From contig JABAKD010000002.1 of the NCBI GenBank assembly GCA_012845835.1, positions 8,826,620 to 8,890,619 of the forward strand: a stretch of 64,000 nucleotides of DNA, given 5' to 3'. Numbering within the stretch: position 1 is the stretch's first letter; each line of letters opens with the position of its first letter. The notes under the pieces are model-generated. The model searched no databases. It had not been told where the DNA came from and saw only the letters and a program-made list of their open reading frames with translations. Both the position numbers and the translations under genes were made by a program. Source of the DNA: Undaria pinnatifida. Its lineage: Eukaryota; Sar; Phaeophyceae; Laminariales; Alariaceae. Below, in pieces: positions 26,101-34,849 of the stretch.

Positions 26101-27724
26101 TGATGTAATTGCTACGCATATACCTAAACCGCGCAAGGCTAAGGCCCGCCCCTCGGTGGCCAGACGCTCGTGGGCCTGTTTCCCCCAATCGTGCTCGCTA
26201 TGAGGAAAAAGACGCCCAACTACCCAACTATGACACGTTTACGGCCTTAACCCCTTTAGAGCCCCCGAACCCCTCCCTATACTAAATCCAAGTAATTTTG
26301 TCCCCAAAAACGGGTTTCCAGTTGTAAAGGGGTTAAGACGCCCGATTATTCTCGTCACGCTCGACAAACAGACCAATTATGCCACTTTTACTATCATGAA
26401 AACGCAGAACAATGCGAACGGCAAGGCTAAAGCTAAGACTCACCCATCCTCCCGCGGTTACGGGAAGCTCGTGGGCTTGTCGGAGCACGAACACAAAAGC
26501 TTCTCCAAACTTCGGCTCTACGCAACAGCGGACCTCCTTCCGAGTGCGGGCTTTCTGCCGCCGACATAAAGTCAATTCACGGAATATTCGAGAACGTTGG
26601 GGGCATGCTGGGGCGGGGCGGGGGGGCTCACATTGGTTCAGGTTTTAACCGCTTTAGAACTGCACCCGCGGTTTAGGGAACAAACAACTTGGATTTAGTG
26701 TAGCATGATTTCTGAAGCAGTACAAGGGCTAAGAGTGAGCAACTCGAGGCGTGGTGCGGTCAGCCACCGTGAAAGAGATGTTATACTGCTGACGGCAAGA
26801 AAAAATAGCAGAATGTATTGTGGACAGGGCGCGTAGTGGACACAGTAATGACGCCAAATGAAGCAAACAGCACACACAAGCACGTATTGAAACTCAAAGA
26901 CACGCAGTGGTAGGCTGCTACATTAGACTAATACTGTAGTTTTTTTTTACGTTTTTGTTTTTGTTGTGTTCACATATGATACGTACCCCTTCCCCGTCTC
27001 TGGCTTCACCGGCTGCCATCTACGACAGGAAACGTTTACTTTCGACCACCTGCGCTCGAGTGACGATGGGGGCGAACACAATGAGTCACCTGGGCATTGA
27101 ACTGAAGATCTACGGAGAAGTTGTTCGGGGAAGCCGCTGTCGTCCGCTCATCGACCAGCTCTCCGACCAGGGCTCGGCCCTCCACCACCGTCACCTGTCA
27201 AAGGAGCGAAATCATCTTAGAGAAGAAATCGATGCATATCGACGAGAAGCGGGAATGTGGAGCCCTCTGACTGATAAAGTAACTAAGGCACGTACCGAAG
27301 GTGGTCAACACCTGTTATCACGGCTTCTCCAGAAGGCTGGAAAGTAATAGCGATGATGGTAACATTGAAGTCAAATTTAGGGGGGGGGAGGGGAGACAGC
27401 TATTAACACGGCTTGCCCAGAAGGCCGGTTAGTAAAGTAATATAGCAACCACACCAACACCAACACCAACACCGACAACAACACCAACAGCAACATCAGC
27501 AACAAAGACAGCGAAACAACACCAGCGACAAAACCAACAACAACAGCGACCACAACTACTTCATCAACACCAACAACAATACGCGGGCTCTTCTAGCTCA
27601 CCTTGAGCAAAACGCATTTCTCCGGAGGGCGGCGCCGAACCGCTGGGACGGACCCTTGGGCCCTCCGCGCGGGTACCGTGCCTAGCTTTTCTTGCCCGGC
27701 TTCGATCTGCTCCACGCAGCGCAT
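7332..27724 (-). CDS. CEP76: CEP76, centrosomal protein of 76 kDa, 15 exons
   Basis: CEP76 sits at centrioles and basal bodies and limits centriole reduplication in animals; orthologues follow the presence of centrioles or flagella. Exons in transcript order (minus strand): 27724-27602, 27194-27090, 26554-26444, 25322-25144, 24055-23946, 22322-22222, 20553-20459, 19200-19090, 18745-18466, 18115-18013, 14162-14062, 12002-11915, 10364-10219, 9242-9115, 7451-7332. Every junction keeps the frame, so the model is internally consistent: about 633 codons against roughly 660 in human CEP76. The last donor is phase 2, so at least one more 3' exon exists. The start is the least certain part: ATG at 27724 is the first in a frame open back to a TAG near 27774, and upstream exons are possible. 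Introns are 0.1-3.9 kb. Partial exon copies accompany several exons. Recognition is from remembered CEP76 sequence. Confidence 0.93.
7500..7960 (-). pseudogene. Array of four decayed copies of CEP76 exon 15
   Basis: Upstream of the exon at 7451-7332 the same exon recurs about every 110-130 bp, all on the minus strand. Peptide echoes are CFKDYSMCFDHWSCDMM (about 7500-7575), WLKGHPTWYVLRPL (about 7630-7700), AFKGHLTYL (about 7750-7800) and WLLRVLRPLVVRHENN (about 7855-7915). The first copy keeps the acceptor form GGCAG|G followed by CATTGCTTCAA, with the same phase as the real exon. The others have indels. On the plus strand the array reads as a minisatellite with CGACCAGTGGTCGAAGCAC cores. Confidence 0.8.
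8000..9114. other. CEP76 intron 14 remainder, no gene seen
   Basis: Holds a partial copy of the GTGCAGGATCTGTG-type dispersed repeat (about 8556-8625). A short series of AATAGGG-containing units lies near 8120-8245. No open frame here resembles a known protein. Confidence 0.5.
9640..10080 (-). repeat. Tandem array of exon-13-derived units in CEP76 intron
   Basis: Three units of roughly 180 bp share a CTCGACACG, GTCCAACTCC and TCGACCACTCGTT core with the real exon at 10219-10364. Each is followed by a TTTTxxAATTT-like spacer that resembles the 90-bp MITE family described below, so unit and MITE may have been amplified together. Confidence 0.7.
9857..9915 (-). other. Splice-competent 59-nt copy of CEP76 exon 13 (candidate alternative exon)
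   Basis: Minus-strand sequence CTCTGCAG|AG opens, and TCGATT|GTGAGG closes, a 59-nt segment coding EELDLERRVEAWRRANEWSI. It is homologous to the end of the exon at 10364-10219. It enters in phase 1 and leaves in phase 0, exactly as that exon does, so either could be joined between 12002-11915 and 9242-9115. Two further relatives are broken: about 10030-10075, with the middle missing, and about 9660-9740, frameshifted. Use of this copy is inference. Confidence 0.6.
10460..10735. repeat. Minisatellite of ATTAGACT units
   Basis: About 25 imperfect units of 8-10 bp (ACTATTAGACT and variants) in CEP76 intron 12, between the exons at 11915-12002 and 10219-10364. No coding potential. Confidence 0.9.
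12765..12890 (+). repeat. Dispersed GTGCAGGATCTG repeat, second copy
   Basis: Aligns with 23675-23790 (shared order: ATGTTGTGCAGGATCTG, ACAGATCCAACC, GGAAACAT, AGATCATGCAGATCGT, CCCACCCGG, ACTATACCA), with a partial copy near 8556-8625 and a reverse copy near 190-300. The copy at 12.8 kb is preceded by a GATCATATAG-type short tandem array (12655-12760). Confidence 0.75.
14290..14527 (+). repeat. Tandem duplication of about 118 bp in CEP76 intron 10
   Basis: Two adjacent units (about 14297-14412 and 14415-14527) share GATACCCGGGTATGTACTTG, GTACCTGGGTACCCGTGG, GGGCCTCTTCCCGTGGTGGC and differ at few positions. A CTGCTATTATATA array follows at 14578-14645. Confidence 0.85.
14830..16990. repeat. 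Block of diverged duplications with pyrimidine tracts and a TGCTATTATATA array
   Basis: Segments recur several times: CTGCCAGAGTA or CGGCCAGAGTAATAAACAC at about 15625, 15780 and 16150; GATCGGAGGATCACACACA or GATCGGAGTATCACACACA at 15966 and 16735; GACATCGCATGCCCACGTCA or GACATTGCATGACCACATCC at about 14880 and 15238. This suggests segmental duplication inside CEP76 intron 10. C-rich runs interrupt it, and a TACTGCTATTATATA minisatellite covers 16815-16990. No exon recognised. Confidence 0.7.
17155..17375 (+). repeat. Minisatellite of CCCTGCTAAGCACACCATATA
   Basis: About ten head-to-tail units, nearly identical, some carrying a CTTCGAGGTA or CTTCGAAGTA insertion. It lies in CEP76 intron 10. 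Confidence 0.92.
17990..20553 (-). CDS. CEP76: CEP76 central exons: WW-KIFA block and transglutaminase-like domain
   Basis: Exons 20553-20459, 19200-19090, 18745-18466 and 18115-18013 give DFYLYADTWWKGF, RSVKIFAEDERGQHRC, RGRLLPTPRHAARFVSLI (joined across a phase-2 intron), SWNSPHAFLAAGRGD, DHALLLCSLLLGFGLDAFV and WVCTFSGRRADKKAFFWETL. These follow human CEP76 closely, including the TPRxAARFV and HALLLCSLLLG signatures of the transglutaminase-like fold. In the family motif GDCEDH the Cys is Ala here (GDASDH), which fits a non-catalytic domain. An insertion of about 25 residues, Gly/Glu-rich, follows DAFVCIG, where human has a short TKAKGVPHA loop. The exon ends ATG|GTGAGC and rejoins at TGG. 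Confidence 0.93.
18160..18310 (-). pseudogene. Frameshifted copy of CEP76 exon 10 in the upstream intron
   Basis: On the minus strand it reads WVCTFSGSRTGKKSF and then needs a frame change to reach LWETLAGKKF. It thus repeats exon 18115-18013 (WVCTFSGRRADKKAFFWETL) with a two-base insertion in the run TTTTTCTCTGGG. The acceptor AG of the real exon is replaced by CCCAT, so this copy should not be spliced. Confidence 0.85.
20185..20322 (+). repeat. Dispersed CGCCTTATTGGGG element, copy 1
   Basis: Shares an ordered set of blocks with 28516-28672: CGCCTTATTGGGGRAAGCCG, ATTCATKCCAGGTTATGAG, GGGGATACCGMCTTATC. About 140-155 bp long, non-coding, probably a short non-autonomous element. Confidence 0.75.
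21135..22165 (+). repeat. Minisatellite of about 40-bp units, decaying rightward
   Basis: Twelve or so good units (21135-21620) of GGTACACCCCCACCGTAGCA plus TTAGGTCAGACACACAAAAA. A more diverged zone follows (about 21640-22165), with spacing near 60 bp and TAGGTCAGCCTCA cores. It occupies CEP76 intron 6, just downstream of the 22322-22222 exon. Confidence 0.9.
22222..27724 (-). CDS. CEP76: CEP76 N-terminal half: C2-like domain exons
   Basis: The first six exons cover the C2-like part. Recognisable blocks are EKCVLLK joined to VTVVEGRALVGEL (human RYLYLQVLGGKAFLEHL), RKEVRCCVEPKFGEAF (human RSKPVPCACEPDFHDGF), LPLHVVLTKGKAA, ELVGTAEIDWR joined to RALVPANGAQEG (human FLEWRSVLGSENG), LLAVELASAAPDS, and VGGILVLQLDVIAP (human VGILNIKLEMYPP). 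Exon 25322-25144 carries an insertion of about 25 residues, charged and Gly/Glu-rich, relative to human. The exon 22322-22222 ends at CAG|GCGAGC, so its intron appears to use a GC donor. Residues about 1-243 of the predicted protein. Confidence 0.9.
23675..23850 (+). repeat. Dispersed GTGCAGGATCTG repeat, third copy, with a hairpin
   Basis: Homologous to 12765-12890. At its right edge GGACAGATCA and TGATCTGTCC form a perfect 10-bp inverted repeat around an 8-base loop (about 23820-23850). Confidence 0.75.
25590..25685 (-). pseudogene. Decayed copy of CEP76 exon 4 5' edge
   Basis: Minus strand TTTGCAG|CAGGACTTA, then a segment reading MDIVLTKGKATP, parallels the exon at 25322-25144 (TTTGCAG|CAAGACTTG, LPLHVVLTKGKAA). 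An indel separates the acceptor from the VLTKGKA frame. Further fragments of the 3' edge of exon 26554-26444 (GCAAGGCTAAGG cores) lie near 25862-25900 and 26128-26170. Confidence 0.75.
26247..26336. mobile_element. 90-bp MITE with TTAACCCCTTTA terminal inverted repeats
   Basis: The ends TTAACCCCTTTA and TAAAGGGGTTAA are exact inverted repeats; the interior has CTAAATCCAAGTAATTTTGT and CCCCAAAAACGGG. Related copies: 9511-9599, 26643-26732, 27802-27889, 28871-28959 and 52422-52512, with degraded ones near 2435-2545, 9937-10020, 20370-20452 and 59041-59125. No ORF; a transposase source is not in the window. Confidence 0.85.
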
Positions 27725-28515
27725 GGGAGGTGGCAAGGGACCATGGAACGACGGTGCCAAGGGTTTGGGATAGCCCTAGGCTTGGGGATTACGGCTTAGG
27801 GGCTAACCCGTTTACCTCTGCGGAAATTATTTTCACACATATTTCAAGTTTCGTCTCAAAAAATGTGGGTGCAATTATAAAGGGGTTCAGGAGGATAAGG
27901 GTCACGGTTGGGGTGTCGGGATTCAGGAGACGGTGTAGTCGGTCTAGGGTGCCAGTATTGCAGCCTGCTCAACGCAACGCAAGGCGTCACCAGCCGACGA
28001 TGTCGAGTGTTAAGGTGTGGTTTACGGGTTTATGAGGCGGTGTTAGGGTTAGCTGGGGTTAGGGAGGCGGCGTAATCGGCCGACGGCAGGAATGTTAAGC
28101 ATGCAACCTCACCCACGCAACGCAAGAAAAGAGGCAAGGGATCATGGACGGACAACGCGAACGGCTAGGGTTAGGGTTACGGCATAGGGGTCAAGCCCTG
28201 TGGAGTTTCAGAGCGAAAAGGCGTCGAAACAATGTGGCGATTGCATTCCCAGGCGTAGGAAGAAACCCAGGCTACAGAGGTAGGGGGAGAGGTTCGCAAC
28301 ACCGCACTGCAATGCAAAGAGCTGTGCTGATTGCGGGCAGCATGCATGGTTGATAGTACTGTGGTTGTACGCTCTTCCTAAAAGGATGACAAAGCCGCCC
28401 TTAAGGTGTTTCTGGTCCATACAGTAGTAGCAGCAGTAGCAGTAGCAGTATGTTGTAGTAGAGGTCCCCCAGTAAGGGCGGTGGTGTGGTATACACTATC
28501 GAGAGTAATCTGTGC

Positions 28516-28672
28516 GCCTTATTGGGGGAAGCCGCCTTACTCACCTTATTCGCCTTATTCATTCCAGGTTATGAGCCCGATTCCCCAGACGCGCCAAGCG
28601 ATTTTGAACGCCTTACATAGAGGTGTCGCCTTATATGGGGATACCGACTTATCAGGGGATTCCTGTTGTACT
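28516..28672 (+). repeat. Dispersed CGCCTTATTGGGG element, copy 2
   Basis: Second copy of the element at 20185-20322, with a short internal CTTATTCGCCTTATTC duplication. It lies 5' of the recognised CEP76 exons, on the opposite strand sense to that gene. Confidence 0.7.
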
Positions 28673-28979
28673 TTAATCAAGTCCCAGAAGAGTTAACCAT
28701 GGTAAAGGATCCCAACTGGGTCCCGGCCAGCCAGGATCCTTGCTGGCTCTTCTTCACACAAATATACAAGGTTCGCGATCACGAACTACGAGACAGAGAG
28801 TTTGCGTCGCAAACGAAAGGCTAAGCGTCTTGGATACGAACGGGATTATACAAACCGAACAAATCGCTCATTTAACCCCTTTCTAACTGCACCCACGTTC
28901 GTGGGGATCAAATGCTCGAAATTGCTGTAGAACATTTTTCGCAACTAAAAAGGCTAAAACACGCCATGAGGTATTAGTA

Positions 28980-29260
28980 ACGTTAATAATACTTGCCGGG
29001 AGCTTCAGAGCAGTTCGCGTCGTACCCTCCCCTCCCCCTCTCGCTGGGATGGTGGTGGTGGTCCTAACGGCAGCATCAGCCTTGCCGCCAGCAGCAGCAG
29101 CAACCTCAGCAGTAGCGGAAGCAGCAGCTGTGCTAGCGCCAGAAATGGCCTCGCAAATGTTGTCCAGCATATCGGACGCGGTTGGGTGTTGTCCTTTCTT
29201 TGGCGGAACACTGCTTGGGTGCCTTTGGGGTGCTGGCCAAGGTGCCCCAGTCACCTGGAC
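28980..29260 (-). CDS. Possible 5' exon of CEP76, unconfirmed
   Basis: On the minus strand a GC-rich open stretch codes an acidic, Ala-rich peptide including ASDMLDNICEAISGAST followed by Ala/Gly runs. It lies about 1.3 kb upstream of the first recognised CEP76 exon. It could correspond to the poorly conserved region after the N-terminal helical part of CEP76 (human IIDDVMKELNF). No acceptor or donor fits decisively, and low-complexity composition makes chance resemblance likely. The opposite strand is equally open (Ala-rich), which weakens the case. Confidence 0.3.
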
Positions 29261-29448
29261 TCCCGAAAGGCAACATCAGGCAAAAGAGCAGGAGGCGGGG
29301 CATAAGTACTAACGTTCAACGGTTATCGCGGTATCGTGGAATAGAGGTAGCCCTAATGCTCTGGTGCAACATGTGCGCTACAGTAATCTACAGTTTATAT
29401 TAACCTACGCACAACTAGACTATCACCTCAGCGTACGTCCCAAATTTT

Positions 29449-29726
29449 CCAGGGCTGTCCCTACCGCGATCCCGTGAATTACCGCGGTTTTTACTTACCG
29501 CGGATGCGTGCCGTGCAAATGCCGTGATTTCTGATTACTGTACCGCAACTGCCGTGGTTTTCGCTCACTGCGGAAGCGTGCCGCGCAAAAGCAAATATTT
29601 CTGATTGCTGTACCGCGACTGCCGTGATTTTCGCTCACCGCGGAAGCGTGCCGTGCACATGCCGTGATCACGATTAACCGTGCCATGATCTACCGTATCA
29701 GCTTTTTTCTCCAAAGACAGCCCTGG
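29449..29726. mobile_element. 278-bp element with CCAGGGCTGTC terminal inverted repeats
   Basis: Begins CCAGGGCTGTC and ends GACAGCCCTGG, a perfect 11-bp inverted repeat. The interior is a series of TACCGCGG, CGTGCCGTGCAAATGCCGTG and TTTTCGCTCACYGCGGAAGC units. Fragments of the same interior are at 32450-32625 and 33142-33215. Non-coding; a MITE or satellite-derived element. Confidence 0.8.
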
Positions 29727-29879
29727 TTGTTATAAATGCGCGATTTTATAGATCTATCTGCTAGGTGCACCTCCCATTACGACTTTGTATGATACGCGTG
29801 ATATTTCGTATCCAGGGCATTAACTAGCTGTTGCGATATTGCGCGGGAGCAACATTTGCAAGGTCATGTTCGGTAGGGT

Positions 29880-30270
29880 TTGTGGATTCCGGGTAAGGGT
29901 ATGGGAGTCTTACAGAACTTCCAGAAGTTTCGGGCACGGGTATGAAAGTGGTACATAACTTCCAGAAGTTCCGTGGATTTTGACACGGGCGTACAGAACC
30001 AACAGAAGCTCCGGGCGGGCACGAAAGGTGCTGTACCCGTACGTCGGGTATTGTGGCACGGGGGGTACAGAACTCACAGAAGTTCCGGTACGGGTATGAA
30101 TGTCCTATAGAAGTAACAGAAAGTTCGGGTACGGGTATGAATGTCCTACAGAAGTAACATAAGTTCCGGGTATTGTGGTACGGGCGTACAGAACTTACAG
30201 AAGTTCCGGGTACGGGTATGAATGCCCAACAGAACTTACAGAAGTTCCGGGTACGGGTAATACCCGGGTA
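29880..30270. repeat. Minisatellite of CAGAAGTTCCGGGTACGGGTATGAATG units, left block
   Basis: About ten units of 32-38 bp. The same unit forms a second block at 31590-31900; both blocks are edged by TACCCGGGTA-type palindromic sequence. The 1.3 kb between them has no recognised gene. Confidence 0.88.
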
Positions 30271-31589
30271 AATGCACACCGCCTCGGGGGGGAGTTCTAT
30301 TTGAAGTGGAGGATTTAATCCAACTTGCATGGATGGCATGTTCTCACTGGGCCAATGTCCCCGAGGCAATCTGTCGTGGTGAAGTATGAAGTATCGACTA
30401 AACCACCGAGAGAGGCGATAAATCGTGAACCTCAATGAGTGGCGACCGGGGCAACAGCCGCGCTCACGGCTATACTGCGCTATGATCATACAATAGCGTA
30501 CCCCGGCTGTGGAGCTTCGAAACAAATAATGGCGGTCGCAAGGCCATATTTGCCACAGCTCATTAAACCAAGTGCCTCGACAAAGAAGAATCGAAACTAC
30601 CGAAAACACAGAAGATACTTGTAGACGTCGATGGTTGCTGCATCGCCGTCACGGCAGATCTATGTATAATTCCGATCGGAAAAAGCATTGACAATACGCA
30701 ATACGTGGTTTCTCGATAAGTGCCAAATTCGTACCAGGTATGTTTCCACCAAATCGAATCGAATTCAATTCGATTCATAACAAGTGAATATTTGTGATTC
30801 AATAGTGTCCTTCGTTAATAGAATACATGCCCACGGGTTAAAAACGAAAGAAACATGGGCAGGGCCTACAGCAGTAGTAGGTGCTACTATCATATACGAT
30901 ACGTACTACTACTGGTGTACATTCTGTGAAGGTGTCGTGGTACCGGAAGGTGGGAGGGAAGGGACGCAGGGGTATCAGCTTCGCTTGGAGACAGCACCGG
31001 TTCTTCTTTATAGATTTCTCATTATTGGCGTTGAGCTATGACAAGCTCGAGGAGACAGGAAGAGGAGGAGGAGGAGAAGGAGGAGAAGGAGGAGGAGGAG
31101 TGAGAGCACGGGGGTGGCGTGAAGCTCACAGAGTTCGCTTCACCCCAGCTTTGCTGCTGTGCTCTCTTCCGGACCTTCACCTATGGAACGTACAAGGAAC
31201 GTTCTCCCAGATGCTCTATATTCCCATGAGCGCCTAACGCGCTTACTTCTATCTATCTTGTCCAGAGGAAGAACGTTCCATTACCGAGAACGCTCTTGTG
31301 GTATAAACTAACTAGATTCTACGGGTTATCCGCTTCACTCAGAATATTCCGTTTGAGGGAACCTTCTTGTGGTCCAATAGACCATGACTCTGCGGGCTAT
31401 CTTACCGAATCTATTTGCCAGCTATACTGACACTCTATTACAATTCGGTGTTCGGTTGGTTTCACTGACGACATCATAATATTAGAATGCATAATACACT
31501 CTTTGGGTCATTAAACCTGAATTAATGCATGTGGGCTCCCCGGGTATTGTAACAAAGGTATACCCGTACCCCGGGTATTGTTTGTGTCA

Positions 31590-31905
31590 CACTCTTGCAG
31601 AAGGCACAGAAGTTCCGGGTTAGGGTATGGGGATCTTACAGACTTACAGAAATTCCGGGTACGGTACGGAAGTTTTACAGAACTCGCAGAAGTTCCGGGT
31701 ATTGTGGCACGGGCGTACAGAACTCACACACTTTATGAAAATCATATACCCGTACCCCGGGTATTTGTGGCACTGGCGTGCAGAGCTTTCAGAAGTTCCG
31801 GGTACGGGTATGAATGTCATACAGAACTTCCAGAAGTTCCGGGTACGGGTATGAATGTCCTACAGAACTCACAGAAGTTCTTTGTAGGGTAACACCCGGG
31901 GTATA
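31590..31905. repeat. Minisatellite of CAGAAGTTCCGGGTACGGGTATGAATG units, right block
   Basis: Eight or so units, same family and same orientation as 29880-30270, flanked by TACCCCGGGTA repeats. Confidence 0.88.
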
Positions 31906-32765
31906 CCCCGGGTATGGTTTGCGCGTACCCTACAAAACCCAACCTTGAAAACATTTGCGTCAACGTAACTGTTTTGCGCAACACGCGCTTTTTAACCGTA
32001 ACACGCATCCCTGCTTCGAGGACCTGCTACGGGGATTGTGCTCAACCTTATTCCTAGGTGGTAATCGTCAGTCGGCGCTTGGTGGGGGTCTAAGCTTTAA
32101 GACAGAAGAGCTGCGGGGGTCCATCATCCTCTGAAAGAGTGCTGCGCGTTCTTCGTATTGAACTGATGATAATACCCATACAATGCACATGCCATCCACA
32201 TCCAGCACAACAACCAGTGTCCGTGCTGATGCCTTATAGAAAAACGAGCTCCTTCTGTGGTCACAATCTACGAGATAGAGATATCCGTTGCAAGTACAGC
32301 AAGGTGATTTGGCCATGCAACGCAAGTTTCTAGAGACACCAACTAACAGTCGATAGCTCTTTATAGAAGCGTAGGTAAGCACGATTCGACCCAAGTCGAC
32401 AAGGGAATAAAGTGCTGAGTTATTCTCGCGAACAAAAAGAACGCGCGTACCGTAGTGGCCGATTACCGCGGAAACATGTGTTGCAAGTGCCATGTTTTTC
32501 TTTTACGTACTGCACCAAGAATACCGCGGTTTTCGTTTAACGCAGAAGCGTGCCGCGCAATTGCCGTGATTTTTTATTGCTGTACCGCGACTGCCGTGGT
32601 TTTCCCTTACCGCGGAAGCGTCTTCAAGTTCAGGTCGTCTGGTGATGGCTGTGCTCGACCTAAGTCGTTAGGCGAGGAGAAGTGGTCTCAGACGATGGCG
32701 ATGACGGACTTTGGAGGCTGGCGCGCAGCTGTGGTTAGACAGCTCGTGCTGCACTGATGACGTAA

Positions 32766-32788
32766 GACTTAGGGTTAGGGTTAGGGTT
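32766..32788 (+). repeat. Short interstitial telomere-like run
   Basis: Three consecutive TTAGGG units. Scattered TTAGGGTTAG pieces also occur at 28045-28075 and 28164-28175. Too short to be a telomere. Confidence 0.8.
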
Positions 32789-32823
32789 CCACTTGGTCTG
32801 CGCGCTGAGGGTATCGCAACAAA

Positions 32824-33044
32824 TGTTTTCGGACGACGAGGACGACCTCCAGACCCTCGACAACCGCATCGAGGAGGCGGTCAAACGGATGTTCGACTCA
32901 ATGGTGCTGGAGCTGGTCGACGTCGTTCAACAATACGTTGACAAATGCACCCAATACGTCGTGGAAGATCGGCTTGGGGCTCTGCGGGCTGCAGTGCTCA
33001 GCACCTTGACCAACGAGTGCACTCTCGTAAATGCCAACGAGTAG
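32824..33044 (+). CDS. Unrecognised small acidic ORF or exon
   Basis: From ATG at 32824 the frame codes 73 residues starting MFSDDEDDLQTLDNRIEEAV. It continues as an amphipathic, helix-like stretch (VLELVDVVQQYVDKC) to a TAG stop. Composition is that of a real helical protein rather than the repeat DNA around it. No family recognised. It could be a one-exon gene, an exon of an unseen gene, or chance. A strong donor-like CACGCAG|GTGAGTGC lies downstream at about 33380. Confidence 0.35.
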
Positions 33045-33589
33045 TCTACACTCTCGTAAAGATTCCAAACGTTCTGCGTCGATTCCCGTATCAGTATGGA
33101 ATATCGGAAAGGGATGGACGTGCGATCGCCACCATGAATGGCATGCCGTGCAAATACCGTAATCGCGAGTAACCGTGCCATAATCTACTGTACGTATCAG
33201 CTTTTTATGCTGCCAAGACAGCAAGGTAGGACAACCCTGATATTTTCATAGTTTCAAATGAATACTGAAATATTGCACGGTCGTGTCCGCGGCAACCTGG
33301 AAGTGGCTGCACTCAACGGACGCTGTGGGCACTGGGGCGGGCGCCGCAAGCGCCACTGCTGCTCTGCGTCACGCAGGTGAGTGCGCAGGGCTGCGGAAGG
33401 CAGTTCAAATGCTTGTGCAGCAACATCAGCAGTTTTTAGTCAGACATCTGTCGCGCGGCGATGGGAAACACTCGGATATAGCGCACGCAGATATGTGCAC
33501 GCGCATATCATACCTCGTACCAGTTTGAACGAAAATTTAGTGACCGTTAGATGGTTAATGTGACTGACAAACGATATTTATAATTTGAT

Positions 33590-34790
33590 CCATTGCGGAC
33601 ATCATGCGTCACTGCTGTTGCCAAAGATGCCAGGAGAAGCGGAAGGGAGTCTTGGGCTCCCACACTACAAGAAGTGCATTTCTGCCGTCCGTCACAGGCC
33701 TCAACTGCCATCTCTCAATATGCTTGGCTGCTGCTTCATTTTGATCCTGCTTGCACAACATGCAAATGCGCTTGGGCGATTTATCTCCTGCTCCTGCCGT
33801 CATTTTCCTTCTTGAATTCAACAGGCAGGTATTACACATCCGGTAAGTCTTACCCCAGCGAGTGCGTCCTCCGCCTTGGCCCTGGTGTAATCTGGCGCCC
33901 CATATCCGTCAGCCATGACGTCAGCTGTCAGTTACAGCAGTAGGCACTGCTGGATCCGGATGTGTCAACTACGTGCTGCTGCCGATCCGAATGTTACTCT
34001 ACAACGGCGAGAGAACCGAGATTCGTACGAACTCTCTCCGCCTTTTTGGATCCTGTTGAGCTTTTCTTCGGATCAAAGCTTCAGTTTGGCGCTCTGCCTG
34101 CCGGATCCAGTAATCCCAGCAGCGTCCACGCTGCCTTATGCTTGTACCACGGGTATCTGTCCACTCCGGCTGCTTGAGCAACGCGAAGAAAGCCTCGTCC
34201 CTCGTGGTAGCTGGCAGTGTCTGGAGAATCTCCTCCCGGGGGCACTGGAAGAATATCCCCGGTAGGGTATTTTCTGTTTGTCATAGTGAACTCCAAGCGC
34301 AACACTCTGTTTTCTTGCTCGAAGGCCGAAGGCAAGAACATTTGGACTGCAGGCGTGTGCTCGTCGAGTTCGGCACCATGGAACAAGCCAAGGACGACGG
34401 GATGTGCCAACAGTCCCTTCTCCTCGGTGCTGATGTCGAGAGAGGATTTACGGTAAGTTTTGAGTGCAGCGTGCAGGTGGGAGTCGTCCCCATATCACCC
34501 TTCGGTTTTCATAAACTTCAAATTGATGCATCGCTACACATCAGCAAACATTAGGCTTCGTAGCATGTATCAGTCTAAATATGCGAGCGCTCGCAGGCTG
34601 GAGTGTCTGGTGGGCTGATTACTTGAAGGACGAGTGCAAGTCATCCATTCGCTGGGCATTCGTTGAAGGGCATTCTGGACAATGCACTTGCTCCACTTCC
34701 TTCCTGGCTGATTCAAAGCGAAATGTCGAAGGCGTTCGCTATCGCTCAACCCTGTATCGCTATTTAAATGGCGTATGATCGCAGCCGTAC
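33590..34790 (-). pseudogene. Unrecognised, probably decayed coding region
   Basis: Minus-strand frames hold protein-like pieces in different frames: HPVVLGLFHGAELDEHTP and RVLRLEFTMTNRKYPTGD (34081-34440); a charged piece RQAERQTEALIRRKAQQDP (34000-34180); and RICMLCKQDQNEAAAKHIE (33610-33800), whose CxxC-type spacing suggests a zinc-binding knuckle. Frame changes between pieces suggest an old mobile-element ORF, but I recognise no transposase or polymerase motif. Confidence 0.3.
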
Positions 34791-34849
34791 TACCGGCAGT
34801 GAACCGTGTGATACCGCGAAAGAACAGTAGCGGTCGAGCATAAGAGCGA

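Noticed and set aside
26955-27347. Plus-strand ORF of 130 codons with protein-like composition
   Set aside because: Its opposite strand contains the CEP76 exon 27194-27090 (VTVVEGRALVGEL), which fits homology and splice phase on both sides; the plus frame is a shadow.
32766-32788. Telomere end or telomere fusion
   Set aside because: Only three TTAGGG units, with genes and ordinary repeats on both sides.
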